Shown here one piece after another: positions 8,460 through 16,920 of a DNA stretch of 64,000 bases (positions are counted from its first letter, which is position 1; each line of letters starts with the position of its first letter). The DNA is taken from positions 1 to 64,000 of the forward strand of contig NZ_QGTQ01000034.1 in assembly GCF_003182255.1 (NCBI RefSeq), written 5' to 3'. The DNA is from Paenibacillus cellulosilyticus. GTDB taxonomy: Bacteria > Bacillota > Bacilli > Paenibacillales > Paenibacillaceae. A program made the position numbers and the translations under genes. The notes under the pieces were generated by a model. It made no database searches. It was not told where the DNA came from and saw only the letters and a list, made by a program, of their open reading frames with translations.

Positions 8460-8947
8460 GCCTGCTCCTCCGTCTCAGACGCATGAAGCTCAACCCACAT
8501 GATGAGTGCATCCTCATTATTGTCCGAATAATAACCCGGCCGAATACCGGCAGGCTCGAAGCCGAGCCGTTCATACAGACGCTGCGCCCGATCGTTCGAT
8601 ACACGAACCTCAAGCGTCATCCGCTGCATGCCGTATTCGGTCGCGTTCTCCATTTGCCGCTGCAGCATCTTCTCGCCAAGTCCCATCCCCCGCCGATCGT
8701 GCCGCACCGCAATATTCGTTACATGCGCTTCATCAATAATCGTCCACATGCCGCCGTAACCGATAATGCCCGTATGATCCTCCATCACGATATACTTGGC
8801 AAAATGGTTATGCGTCAGCTCGTTGATGAACGCTTCCGCCGTCCATGGCGTTGTAAAAGCTTCCCGTTCGATCGCGATGATGTCCGGCACATCGGTAATA
8901 CGCATCGCTCGAAACGTTACAGCTGGCTGCTGTGTACGACTAGTCAT
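8453..8947 (-). CDS. rimI: Ribosomal-protein-alanine N-acetyltransferase RimI
   Basis: A 164-residue GNAT-fold acetyltransferase that in this family acetylates the N-terminal Ala of ribosomal protein S18. The start region VTFRAMRITDVPDIIAIE is typical of RimI. The acetyl-CoA binding loop (Q/RxxGxG/A) is seen in VRHDRRGMGLGEKML, and the LYERLGFE motif follows near residue 130. It starts within the tsaB stop (ATGA overlap) and overlaps tsaD by 7 bp, a standard Firmicute order. Confidence 0.95.
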   Translation of the reverse strand: MTSRTQQPAVTFRAMRITDVPDIIAIEREAFTTPWTAEAFINELTHNHFAKYIVMEDHTGIIGYGGMWTIIDEAHVTNIAVRHDRRGMGLGEKMLQRQMENATEYGMQRMTLEVRVSNDRAQRLYERLGFEPAGIRPGYYSDNNEDALIMWVELHASETEEQAW

Positions 8948-9765
8948 CGTCCATCACGCTCCGCTGCTTGCTTCTCACGCAGCTTAACCTCTGCCTCGGT
9001 CAGCTGCGTATAGTTCGGCACAAAGCTGTGAACGTCGTCCTGCTCGCCACGAGCCAGACGCGCAGCACCAAGCAGCGCACTGCTGCGGCCCGCCATCAGC
9101 GAAGGCGACAGCAGAACGCGAACGCCACTCTCTTCGCAGAGCTGCTGCAAACGCGCCGCCTCTTCTCCGTGCTTCTCTAAGTCACCGCATACGATGATCG
9201 TCAGCGAGCCCTCTTCTTCATGGAACTCCGAATACGCACTAGCGCGATCCGCCAGCTCGTCAACCCAGTCCGCCATCAGTCGAATGGCATCCGGGGCAAA
9301 GCGCACCCATGTGTTATTTATTTCCCCGCCAGCGGCAAAAGCAGCTGTATACACTTGTCCACGCCGTGCATCCATCAGCGGCACATACCAATGCTCACTG
9401 CCATCAGCCTCCGCAGGCACACTGCCATAGGCGAGCGCCTCAAGGCTCGACACACCTACAATCGGCTTGTTCCAAGCCCAAGCAAGCGTCTTGGCTACCG
9501 TAACGCCGATCCGCATTCCCGTATAGGAGCCTGGACCACGTCCAACCGCGATGCCTTCAAGTGTTTCCGCCGTAACGCCGCACGCTGCCATGAGCCCCTT
9601 CAGCTTGGATACGACCTCAACCGAATGATTGCGCTCAGCCATCGACTGCACCTCGCCAAGCACCTCGTCGCCGCGGACGATCGCCATTGCCATTGCGGCC
9701 GTTGAGGTATCTAGCGCTGCTACGATCGGCTTCGCCTTGCCGAGCGCTTCCTTCATCCCGATCAT
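8944..9765 (-). CDS. tsaB: tRNA t6A biosynthesis protein TsaB
   Basis: A 273-residue ASKHA-fold paralogue of TsaD that scaffolds the TsaBDE complex. The N-terminus PIVAALDTSTAAMAMAI is followed by the TsaB-typical RNHSVEVV and VGRGPGSYTGMRIGVTVAKTLAWA (about 72-95). The C-terminal half is more variable, as usual in TsaB. It overlaps tsaE and rimI by 4 bp each, so the five genes form a tightly coupled operon. Confidence 0.96.
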   Translation of the reverse strand: MIGMKEALGKAKPIVAALDTSTAAMAMAIVRGDEVLGEVQSMAERNHSVEVVSKLKGLMAACGVTAETLEGIAVGRGPGSYTGMRIGVTVAKTLAWAWNKPIVGVSSLEALAYGSVPAEADGSEHWYVPLMDARRGQVYTAAFAAGGEINNTWVRFAPDAIRLMADWVDELADRASAYSEFHEEEGSLTIIVCGDLEKHGEEAARLQQLCEESGVRVLLSPSLMAGRSSALLGAARLARGEQDDVHSFVPNYTQLTEAEVKLREKQAAERDGR

Positions 9766-10271
9766 GCTTGTCCCTCCTCACGTTGGCCACGCTGCTCATA
9801 CGCCAGCCCTTTTACGAGCTCAGCATAACGTCCGCCAATGCCCATCAGCTCATAACGACGGCTCTGTCCGCCGAGATGTACCAACTGAACATGAAGCCGA
9901 TCCGGCGGCAGCAGTTCTTCAATCAGGCTCGCCCATTCGACAATCGTAACCCCTTCACCGAAAAAGTAGTCGTCGAGACCCAAATCATCCGCTTCTTCAA
10001 TTGACAGGCGATACACATCCATATGGTAAAAAGGCAGCTTCTGCCCTTCATATTCTTTAATAATCGTAAACGTCGGACTATTCACGATGCCCGGAACGCC
10101 TAATGCTGCTGCGAACGCTTGGGAGAAGCGAGTTTTGCCTGCTCCAAGGTCGCCATCAAGCGCGAGTACCGTGCCCGGCTCTGCCCATTTCGCCAGACGC
10201 TCTGCGAGCTGAATCGTCTCCGTCTCCGCGTGGCCCTCCCAGGCCGCTACTTCTACTAATCGCGTATTCAT
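9762..10271 (-). CDS. tsaE: tRNA t6A biosynthesis ATPase TsaE
   Basis: A small P-loop ATPase of 169 residues that resets the TsaB-TsaD complex. Walker A is GDLGAGKTRFS (about 40-50). The NSPTFTIIKEY segment and HMDVYRL near 93 are diagnostic of the TsaE/YdiB family, as is GVTIVEWAS, which contains the conserved W. The C-terminus is slightly longer than the usual 150-160 residues. Confidence 0.96.
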   Translation of the reverse strand: MNTRLVEVAAWEGHAETETIQLAERLAKWAEPGTVLALDGDLGAGKTRFSQAFAAALGVPGIVNSPTFTIIKEYEGQKLPFYHMDVYRLSIEEADDLGLDDYFFGEGVTIVEWASLIEELLPPDRLHVQLVHLGGQSRRYELMGIGGRYAELVKGLAYEQRGQREEGQA

Positions 10272-10337
10272 TCCTTCACCGTTCCCTTAAAGAGGTTGTT
10301 CAACACGTAATTAAACGCTGTCCCTCTAATGTGATCC

Positions 10338-11366
10338 TCAGTCAAAATGGTTATAACCGCGCTTCTGCAGCTGTCTTCTCCGCTCGGATCCTATCGCGCT
10401 TCCACTACCGCTCGTTACAAGCTGTACGTCGGGCCCGCCTTCCTCGACCTCTCCGATGATGAACATCGGAATGCCCTCTGCCTCAAGCGCAGCCTTGGCG
10501 CCTTCGGCGTCGCCTGCTTCAATCGTACCAATAAGTACGTAATCCTCGCCGCCATACAGCATCCATTCGAGCGCATCCTGCCCTGCATCTGCCGCGTAGC
10601 TCATTAGCGCGCCGCTTCTTGGCAGCTGCCGATCACGGAGCGTCAAGCAGACGCCGGAGGCCTCTGCAATCTCCCACGCTTCACTCGCCGCGCCATCGCT
10701 CACATCATTGAGCGAGGTGCATGTTCCGCGCTGCTGCAGCAGCCGTCCAGCTAACACCGATGGTGCTGGTCGCCGATGTGCCCGCACGAGCGGCTCCGGA
10801 ATACGATCGACTTGTCCATCCAGCAGTCCGTGCAGTCCTGCAGCGGACTGCCCAATCGGCCCTGTTACGAAAATCACGTCGCCCGGCTTCGCGCCTGATC
10901 GCTGCAGCGCTTTCCCCGTCTCGACTCTGCCAACGACTGTGACAGCGACGACTAGATGCTGCGGCGACGAAGTCGTATCTCCACCAATGACAGCCACACC
11001 ATGCCGATCCGCACATTCATATAGTCCATCGTACAACGCACGCATCCGATCCGGCCCCCAGGTTGACGGAACGCTGACCGATACGAGCGCATGCATCGGC
11101 AGCCCGCCCATCGCTGCAACGTCACTCACGTTAGCGGCAAGTGCCTTGTAGCCAATATCCGAAGCCGACATCGTTTTATCGTTAAAGTGGATGGTCTCAA
11201 CCATCGTATCGACCGCCAGCACCCACTGCCACTGCTGCTGCGGTACATCTGGCAGCTCGACAACGGCAGCATCGTCACCGATGCCTAGCACAACGCCCCG
11301 TTCCTTCTGCCACTGCGCAGACTGGCGACCAGCGGTCCAATGACCGATGCTTGCAAACTCGTCCAA
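10338..11366 (-). CDS. thiL: Thiamine-monophosphate kinase
   Basis: Phosphorylates thiamine monophosphate to the active cofactor thiamine diphosphate. It has 342 residues. The PurM-like N-terminal motif GIGDDAAVV is at about 27-35, DTMVETIHF near 52, SDVAAMGG near 80 and the second acidic patch VIGGDTTSS near 120, with SDGAASEAWEIAEASG in the C-terminal domain. The start is TTG at 11366, supported by GGAGG 8 bp upstream; there is no better ATG. It is the first gene of the t6A operon, an arrangement common in Bacillales. Confidence 0.95.
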   Translation of the reverse strand: MDEFASIGHWTAGRQSAQWQKERGVVLGIGDDAAVVELPDVPQQQWQWVLAVDTMVETIHFNDKTMSASDIGYKALAANVSDVAAMGGLPMHALVSVSVPSTWGPDRMRALYDGLYECADRHGVAVIGGDTTSSPQHLVVAVTVVGRVETGKALQRSGAKPGDVIFVTGPIGQSAAGLHGLLDGQVDRIPEPLVRAHRRPAPSVLAGRLLQQRGTCTSLNDVSDGAASEAWEIAEASGVCLTLRDRQLPRSGALMSYAADAGQDALEWMLYGGEDYVLIGTIEAGDAEGAKAALEAEGIPMFIIGEVEEGGPDVQLVTSGSGSAIGSERRRQLQKRGYNHFD

Positions 11367-11475
11367 TTACTCCGCCTCCATGCTGCTTTCGTCCCCATAT
11401 TTCTCCGGTATGAAACGCGCTGCGCCGACCTTAAGACGGCATAGCCCTTTCACCTAGCGTTCTTGCGTTGACCTT

Positions 11476-11504
11476 ATTATATAGGTCGTCGACGAGTGCC
11501 GCAA
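11476..11504 (-). promoter_or_regulatory. Probable sigma-A promoter of the thiL-tsa operon
   Basis: On the minus strand, TTGCGG (11499-11504), a 17-bp spacer and a perfect TATAAT (11476-11481), 110 bp upstream of the thiL start. The -10 box sits inside a short inverted repeat (GACCTA..TAAGGTC), which could be an operator or chance. Confidence 0.6.
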
Positions 11505-11541
11505 CAGATGGTATCAATATCTCCCAGCCACACCCATATGC

Positions 11542-11583
11542 AAAAAAGCCGCATTCGCAAGGCCTACGCCCAACGAATACGGC
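11542..11583 (-). terminator. Rho-independent terminator of the YitT-family gene
   Basis: Stem GCCGTATTCG/CGAATGCGGC (one G-T pair) with a 16-base loop, followed by six T on the minus strand, directly after the stop codon at 11601. Confidence 0.88.
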
Positions 11584-11600
11584 TGCTAACTTGTACACGA

Positions 11601-12470
11601 CTAGTGAATGTCCTTCTTCTTGAAGCGTCCGCCCTTCACATCGTGAATGTTGCCGACGGCAAGGAAGGCAGACTCGTCGACCTCCTGAACGATCGACTTA
11701 AGCTTCGCCTCTTCTAGTCGTGTAATGACGCAGAAGATGACTTTCTTACTGCCGCCAGAGAAGGCGCCTTCGCCATGCAAATACGTAACGCCACGGCCTA
11801 GACGGCTCATGATCGCATCGCCAATCATTTCCGACTTATCGCTAATGATCCAGATCGATTTCGACTCGTCGAAGCCCTCGATCGTAATATCGATCATTTT
11901 GTAAGCCAAGTAATATGCAACAAGGGAGTACATCGCACGGTCCCATCCGAAGACGAAGCCTGCGCTGCCAAGAATGAAGAAGTTAAGGAACATAACGATC
12001 TCGCCGACGGAGAACGGAATTTTCTTGTTAACGAGAATAGCTACAATTTCTGTGCCATCAAGAGAACCGCCTGAGCGGATTACGATACCAACGCCTACGC
12101 CTAGAATAAGACCGCCAAAAATGGCTGCGAGGAAAGTGTCATCAGTGAAAGCTTGCACGGGGTGGAGCAGGAATGTGCCGAGCGACATGACGACGACACC
12201 GTATAGAGTGGAAATTGCGAACGTCTTGCCAATCTGCTTGTAACCAATAAATAAGAACGGGAGGTTGAGGAAGAACAGGAATACACCAAGCGGTACACCG
12301 GATAAGTGCCCGAAGATGATGGAGATACCTGTGATACCGCCATCGATAATGTTGTTCGGAACTAGAAATATTTCAAGCCCGACGGCCATTAACATTGCCC
12401 CGATCGTTATAAAAACAATTCTGCGGGCAATTTCGACCTTGGTCAATCTACTGTGTTGGATGTTTGCCAT
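11601..12470 (-). CDS. YitT family (DUF161/DUF2179) membrane protein
   Basis: A 289-residue integral membrane protein of unknown function. Five or six hydrophobic segments occupy about 15-205, including IVFITIGAMLMAVGLEIFLV and GGITGISIIFGHLSG, both typical of the family. The cytosolic C-terminal DUF2179 domain (about 210-289) contains GRGVTYLHGEGAFSGG and a final KGGRFKKKDIH. The ATG at 12470 was chosen because GGAAGGGG precedes it; the ORF opens 10 codons earlier without such a site. It is monocistronic, with its own promoter and terminator. Confidence 0.92.
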   Translation of the reverse strand: MANIQHSRLTKVEIARRIVFITIGAMLMAVGLEIFLVPNNIIDGGITGISIIFGHLSGVPLGVFLFFLNLPFLFIGYKQIGKTFAISTLYGVVVMSLGTFLLHPVQAFTDDTFLAAIFGGLILGVGVGIVIRSGGSLDGTEIVAILVNKKIPFSVGEIVMFLNFFILGSAGFVFGWDRAMYSLVAYYLAYKMIDITIEGFDESKSIWIISDKSEMIGDAIMSRLGRGVTYLHGEGAFSGGSKKVIFCVITRLEEAKLKSIVQEVDESAFLAVGNIHDVKGGRFKKKDIH

Positions 12471-12505
12471 TGAACCCCTTCCTTTCTTGTTGTCTAACAA
12501 TTCTA

Positions 12506-12533
12506 ACTATAGTATACATGAAAATTCGGTCAA
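12506..12533 (-). promoter_or_regulatory. Probable promoter of the YitT-family gene
   Basis: TTGACC (12528-12533), a 16-bp spacer and TATAGT (12506-12511) on the minus strand, 36 bp upstream of the chosen start. Confidence 0.55.
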
Positions 12534-12663
12534 ATTGAACCAAAAATCTTCATTTTCGTTCAAAAAATATCGATTTCGTGAGTTTTTGATATTAGACCTT
12601 CGTTTATCAGATGTTATATCGTTTTATCTGTCGCTTGTGAAACGAATCCTTAATGCTCGCACG

Positions 12664-12717
12664 AAAAAAGCTGCTCTGCGAGGCATCAGCATGACGCTGA
12701 TAACCCGCAGATGCAGC
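12664..12717 (-). terminator. Rho-independent terminator of the short flavoprotein gene
   Basis: Stem GCTGC-CTGCG paired with CGCAG-GCAGC (12706-12717 with 12670-12680), with a smaller TCAGC/GCTGA hairpin in the loop, followed by six T on the minus strand. Confidence 0.8.
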
Positions 12718-12763
12718 CCCTAAATGGTAAACTCGATCTGGCTATTTCTTCGAAATGCTTCGT

Positions 12764-13342
12764 TTAGCTCTTGAGCACGTCGTGATCGACGTAACGCTCA
12801 CCGTTAATCTCGCTTATGACGTTAATCGCAACCTTCGCACCATCGCCAGCCGTAACGATCGTATGTACGCTGACGCCTGCCGCTGCACCTGCTGCCCATA
12901 CGCCTGCAACGCTTGTCCGGCCTGCTGCATCGGCATCCAGGATCGTCTTCACACGCGGCTCTGTGCCTGGCTTCACCGCAATGCCGCTCGCTTCCGCCAG
13001 CGCTTCTGTCAGACCTGTGCCCGTTGCGAGGATGATGTGCTTCGCCTCATAGGACGCGCCATCTTCCGTGCGAACGGATACTGAACCTTCGCCGGAAACG
13101 ACTTGGACCGCTTTGCCTTGAACGAACTCGGCACCAAATTTCTTCGCCTGCTTCACGCCAACAGCGATGAGATCTGGACCGCTGATCGCTTCGACGCCGT
13201 AATGGTTCTCAATCCAAGCGCGTTTCGTAATGCTCTGATCGCTGTCGACCACAAGCGTAGACTTGCCTGCTTTCGCTGTGAGCAATGCTGCACTTGCGCC
13301 TGCTGGACCTGCTCCAATGATAACGATATCGTACATCCTCAT
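12764..13342 (-). CDS. Short thioredoxin-reductase-like FAD/NAD(P) oxidoreductase
   Basis: A 192-residue protein with the FAD-binding dinucleotide motif DIVIIGAGPAGASAALL (about 4-20) and a C-terminal FAD motif (GVWAAGAAAG, then a TrxB-like AGDGAKVA helix). It lacks the NADPH-binding domain and the CxxC of true thioredoxin reductase (about 310 residues), so it is a single-domain relative. The substrate and electron donor are unknown. The start at 13342 has AAGGAGGGG; upstream in-frame codons (to 13492) lack a ribosome site and are not homologous-looking. The ORF is intact, so the short length appears natural, not a truncation. Confidence 0.85.
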   Translation of the reverse strand: MRMYDIVIIGAGPAGASAALLTAKAGKSTLVVDSDQSITKRAWIENHYGVEAISGPDLIAVGVKQAKKFGAEFVQGKAVQVVSGEGSVSVRTEDGASYEAKHIILATGTGLTEALAEASGIAVKPGTEPRVKTILDADAAGRTSVAGVWAAGAAAGVSVHTIVTAGDGAKVAINVISEINGERYVDHDVLKS

Positions 13343-13550
13343 GTTCCCCTCCTTAAGGTTTGGATGATAAAAGCATATAATATTACCCATATTTAGCCAA
13401 GAGCCAAACGGTAGAATCATCATACTGAGGGGAAAAAGGACAGCTTGCATCGGATCCTTCTGTCGCATATGCTGATAGAGTGGAAGCAGCAAGCGTGAAC
13501 GTGTGCTTGAAGCTGCATTTTATAACCTGCCTATTGGAGGAATGCAATCG

Positions 13551-13757
13551 ATGAGTGCGAAGAAGAAATTCGGAGCGAATCGCTCTGCGAAAGAGAAAGC
13601 GAAGTCCATCCTGACAGGAGCCGGACGCAATGAATGGACCCGGAAGCCGCAAACGCAAGTCATTAAGAATAGGAAAGCAGAACAGCGCCGTACGTGGTGC
13701 CGCAAAGGCATCGACGATGGCGCTGTTTCATTTTACCACATAAGAATATGCAGTTAA
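13551..13757 (+). CDS. Small basic protein, unrecognised
   Basis: An ORF of 68 residues if it starts at the ATG at 13551, ten bases after GGAGG; an ATG at 13542 is too close to that site. The product is very basic in its first 50 residues (SAKKKFGANRSAKEKAKS, then RKPQTQVIKNRKAEQRR), suggesting nucleic-acid binding, but I do not recognise a family. Its 3' part overlaps a long inverted repeat (AACAGCGCC at 13681, GGCGCTGTT near 13720, then TTCATTTTA) that resembles a terminator. The real product could therefore be shorter, or the locus could express an RNA. It converges on sspH. Confidence 0.42.
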   Translation: MSAKKKFGANRSAKEKAKSILTGAGRNEWTRKPQTQVIKNRKAEQRRTWCRKGIDDGAVSFYHIRICS

Positions 13758-13939
13758 CCCTTATCCTCCACGAGTCGATCCACTGACACTGTATGCGTGT
13801 TCTGTGGCGTTCCTCCAACTTGTACCGTTGCCATGCCATTCGCCTCGTCGACGGACTCAATCCACACCGGCTCGCCTTCCAGCTGAACGCCGATCGTACT
13901 GGATGATTCGTAGATTTGCTTAGCGCGTCTAATATCCAC
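13754..13939 (-). CDS. sspH: Small acid-soluble spore protein, H type
   Basis: A 61-residue protein matching the SspH family in length and layout: MDIRRAKQIYESSSTIGVQL at the N-terminus, GEPVWIESVDE in the middle and a VSVDRLVED ending. H-type SASPs are minor spore-core proteins made in the forespore. It lies 3' to a 73-residue ORF with no gap, so the two probably share a forespore transcript. I could not assign a sigma-G promoter with confidence. Confidence 0.92.
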   Translation of the reverse strand: MDIRRAKQIYESSSTIGVQLEGEPVWIESVDEANGMATVQVGGTPQNTHTVSVDRLVEDKG

Positions 13940-14161
13940 TTAGTTATCCTCCCCTACAATCGGACGCTCAAGCGTCTCCATGTAATCGGTCGTGGAAGCA
14001 TCAATCAGGCCGTTATGCGTCGTCACCTGACCCCCGCCAAGTCCTTCATTCACCATCCGGTCGATATCCATCTCGTAGCTGCTTCGTCCGTCGTGCCAAG
14101 CATCGGTGTCTACGTCCCGTCCTTCTAGCTCGCCCGTGTTCGGAATGCGGTCCATTGCCAT
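13940..14161 (-). CDS. Small acidic hypothetical protein upstream of sspH
   Basis: A 73-residue acidic, hydrophilic protein starting MAMDRIPNTGELEGRD and ending LERPIVGEDN; no transmembrane segment or cysteine. The ORF is open further upstream to 14266, but AAGGAGG lies 14 bases before this ATG and nothing better is seen; the spacing is rather long. The family is not recognised. Its place directly before sspH and divergent from ku suggests a sporulation-linked protein; that is inferred from context only. Confidence 0.65.
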   Translation of the reverse strand: MAMDRIPNTGELEGRDVDTDAWHDGRSSYEMDIDRMVNEGLGGGQVTTHNGLIDASTTDYMETLERPIVGEDN

Positions 14162-14323
14162 GGTTGCTCTGACAACCTCCTTGGGAGATAAGTAATTGAA
14201 TGTGTTTGTCGTTGCTTTGAGGCACCAGCCTTCTTGAAAAATATGCCCTGAGCGGTTGAATCTCATGCATTGCGGGAACGATGGTAATAAGAAAACGCGA
14301 TGAGCGCAATGGAGGTGCTAGCC

Positions 14324-15340
14324 ATGCATACGGTGTGGAAGGGCGCAATCAGCTTCGGACTTGTACATGTTCCTGTCAAAATGTTTTCCGCCACCGAGGA
14401 TAAGGACATATCGCTGCGAATGATTCATAAGGAATGCGGGAGTCCCATCTCGTACGTGAAGACATGCCCCGCCTGTGAGAAAGAAGTCGCCATGGACGAC
14501 ATTGTGAAAGGCTATGAATTTGAGAAGGGCCGCTTCGTGCTGCTCGACAAAGACGATCTGGAATCGATCGGCGGCGAACGGTCGAAGACGATTGCTATTC
14601 TGGATTTTGTGGCGCTGTCGGATATTGATCCGATCTATTTCCAGAAGACGTACTTTCTGGCGCCGGACCAAGCGGGCGGCAACGCCTATCATCTGCTGAT
14701 GGAGTCGATGCGGGATACGGGCAAGATCGGCATTGCGAAGGTCTCGATTCGGCAAAAGAGCTCGCTCGCCGCAATTCGCGTCATGGGCGACTGCCTCGCA
14801 ATGGAGACGATCTACTACCCAGACGAGATTCGCTCGGTGCAGCAAGTGCCTGGCTTGAGCGACGTACAGACGAAGCCCGTTAATGATAAAGAGCTGATGA
14901 TGGCCAAAATGCTCATCGAGCAGCTGTCGACGCCATTCGAACCGGACAAGTATACGGACGATTACCGCGCCCAGCTCATGGAGCTCATCCAGCACAAAAT
15001 CGCTGGCGAGGACGTCCGCATCGCGCCGCAGGCGGAGCAGACGAACGTCCTCGACTTGATGGCTGCGCTGCAAGCCAGCCTCGAGGCTGCGCGCTCGACA
15101 CCAGCCGCGGAGGCTCCGCCAGCAGTTGCCGCTGGGCCGATCATCACGGCCAGCGGCGCAGGCGATGCCGGCGCGGCCGCTGCGAAGCCCGCCGCGAAGC
15201 GCAGCCGCAAAGCGGCAGGCGCCGCGGACGTGACCGCGGCGGGGCCGATCGCCAGCGATGCTGGCATCGGCAGCGCGGCGCCGGATACGCCAGCGCCGAA
15301 GCCGCGCAAGCCGCGGGCGCCGAAGAAGGCGGCACAATGA
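14324..15340 (+). CDS. ku: Bacterial Ku protein (non-homologous end joining)
   Basis: Binds double-strand DNA ends as a homodimer and recruits LigD. The start is ATG 14324, 8 bp after GGAGG (338 residues). The Ku core (about 1-250) opens MHTVWKGAISFGLVHVPVKM, the classical bacterial Ku signature, and contains HKECGSPISYVKTCPACEKEV with two cysteine pairs. From about residue 255 to the end is a low-complexity Ala/Pro/Lys tail encoded by very GC-rich DNA. Basic C-terminal tails in bacterial Ku modulate DNA binding and ligase contact. It is divergent from the sspH pair and convergent with the LigD-type ligase. Confidence 0.97.
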   Translation: MHTVWKGAISFGLVHVPVKMFSATEDKDISLRMIHKECGSPISYVKTCPACEKEVAMDDIVKGYEFEKGRFVLLDKDDLESIGGERSKTIAILDFVALSDIDPIYFQKTYFLAPDQAGGNAYHLLMESMRDTGKIGIAKVSIRQKSSLAAIRVMGDCLAMETIYYPDEIRSVQQVPGLSDVQTKPVNDKELMMAKMLIEQLSTPFEPDKYTDDYRAQLMELIQHKIAGEDVRIAPQAEQTNVLDLMAALQASLEAARSTPAAEAPPAVAAGPIITASGAGDAGAAAAKPAAKRSRKAAGAADVTAAGPIASDAGIGSAAPDTPAPKPRKPRAPKKAAQ

Positions 15341-15344
15341 GGCA

Positions 15345-15382
15345 CAAGGGCGTCCCGCCGGGACGCCCTTGTTATGTTTTTT
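15345..15382 (+). terminator. Rho-independent terminator of ku
   Basis: A perfect 12-bp stem (CAAGGGCGTCCC/GGGACGCCCTTG, 3-base loop), followed by TTATGTTTTTTG on the plus strand. Confidence 0.88.
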
Positions 15383-15500
15383 GAACCGCGCAGCATGTTG
15401 CGATCGCCGTTGACAGCGATGATTGGGCCATTAATGAAATAGGATGCATTGGAAGCAAGGGTCACCATAGCGGGTGCCATATGGCAATTTCCGGCTCAGA

Positions 15501-16481
15501 TCATTCAGGATGCGGAAATCTTGGCAGCTCGGTCAGGGGGGCAGGGAGCAGCGCTTCGATCATGGGCTGGCGGAGCTGGCGGCCTTCTTGCCAGCGCCAT
15601 TCGGCGTAAGAGAGCCGCATGCTGAGCAGCGGCTCGACCCAGACGGCGCCAGCCATGTCACGGTGACGTTGAGCGAAAGGGCAGGTATCACGGCGGATCG
15701 GCGCGAACACATCGGCAAGCGCCGCCCATTCGGACCGCTTCAATCGCCCGGTGCCGACTTTGCCGATAAAATGCAGCTTGCCCGCATCGTCATACACGCC
15801 CGCAACGAGCGCGTTAACGATGCCGCCGTTGGTCGTGTAGCCGCCGATGACGGCGATAGCGTCACCCCAGTGTTTGATTTTGAGCCAACGGTTATCTTTG
15901 CAGCCGAGCGAATAGATGCTGTCGGCTTTTTTGGCGACAATGCCTTCCAGCTTCTGCGTCTTCGTCACCTCCAGCAATAAAGCGCCGTCGGAGTAGGACG
16001 GTACCACCTGTACTAAACCGCTCTGGGCAATGAGTTCGTTCAGCTTGTGTTGGCGTTCTGCCAGCGGCTTCTCCATCCACCATTGCCCGTCGCAGAAGAG
16101 CAGATCGAACACCATGTAGGTGATCGCCACGTCGCGCGAAGCCTGCTGCACGCGATCCAGCCGCCGTATGCCATCCCTTCGCATGACCTCGTGAAACGAT
16201 GGTTTCCCATCCGGGCCGAGCGCAATAATTTCACCATCCAACAGCACCGATTGAGCTTTGCAATACGAACGCCAATCCAGCAGCTCCGGGTATAGATCGG
16301 TCCGCCGATTCCCATGACGATTGAACAGCTCGCAACGGTCTCCATCAGCATAGACGAGCATCCGCACACCGTCCCATTTGATCTGATACAGCCAGTCCCC
16401 GCCATCCGGCAGACGATCTGCCGTCACCGGCTCAAAGGGCTCAATCGGCTGATCAACATACCACGCCCGTTTCTTCGTCAT
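15501..16481 (-). CDS. ligD: ATP-dependent DNA ligase, LigD ligase domain, stand-alone
   Basis: A 326-residue ligase that would seal ends in Ku-dependent repair. The adenylation motif I YQIKWDGVRM gives nucleophile Lys35. Further nucleotidyltransferase motifs are seen: LLDGEIIAL (motif III region), YMVFDLLF (IIIa), EGIVAKK (IV) and WLKIKHW (V). A C-terminal OB-fold carries LVAGVYDDAGKLHFIGKVGTG. Neither the polymerase nor the phosphoesterase domain of multidomain LigD is present; a polymerase-only ORF is found 15 kb away. The start ATG has a GAGGGCGTGG site. It converges on ku. Confidence 0.93.
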   Translation of the reverse strand: MTKKRAWYVDQPIEPFEPVTADRLPDGGDWLYQIKWDGVRMLVYADGDRCELFNRHGNRRTDLYPELLDWRSYCKAQSVLLDGEIIALGPDGKPSFHEVMRRDGIRRLDRVQQASRDVAITYMVFDLLFCDGQWWMEKPLAERQHKLNELIAQSGLVQVVPSYSDGALLLEVTKTQKLEGIVAKKADSIYSLGCKDNRWLKIKHWGDAIAVIGGYTTNGGIVNALVAGVYDDAGKLHFIGKVGTGRLKRSEWAALADVFAPIRRDTCPFAQRHRDMAGAVWVEPLLSMRLSYAEWRWQEGRQLRQPMIEALLPAPLTELPRFPHPE

Positions 16482-16585
16482 CCACGCCCTCGCCCCTTCC
16501 TACTACTGACACAAACAGTATCGTCGGAACTGGCTGGCGGCAAACGCGATATCTGTCCCCCACAGAGGCACACTCCACCCACCTC

Positions 16586-16821
16586 TATCTGTCCCCGACA
16601 AGAGACGCGCGTCTACCCCACCCGCCTCCGCTCTAACGGACTGAGAGGACGCTATTCGCGAGTAATCAATTCGCTAGGATTCTAGCGGACTCAGATGCGC
16701 TTATGTGATGGGTTTTCTCGCATGAAGACCGATTTTCGACCAAATAACGCCTATGGAGTCCGTTACAACTCAAATCGAGTGTTCTAGTGACAACTAGCGT
16801 TGCTGTGGTCCGTTACAGGAG
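16586..16821. repeat. Intergenic repeat, segment duplicated at 16921
   Basis: About 236 bp almost identical to 16921-17157, offset 335-336 bp. It contains a full family A unit (16630-16818) running from GCTCTAACGGACTGAGAGGA to GTGGTCCGTTACAG, preceded by CTGTCCCC..CAAGAGACGCGCGTCTACCCC. No ORF is conserved. Confidence 0.9.
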
Positions 16822-16920
16822 TGCAGTGTACGAACTAGTGATATATGAACAAGAGATATGCGAACAAGACATGTACAAACAATAGATATTCCTCACAAGT
16901 GGCGCGCGTCCGCCCACCTC

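Noticed and set aside
14318-15337. 339-codon minus-strand ORF opposite ku
   Set aside because: The Ku signature on the plus strand is unmistakable; the opposite ORF is low-complexity and due to high GC.
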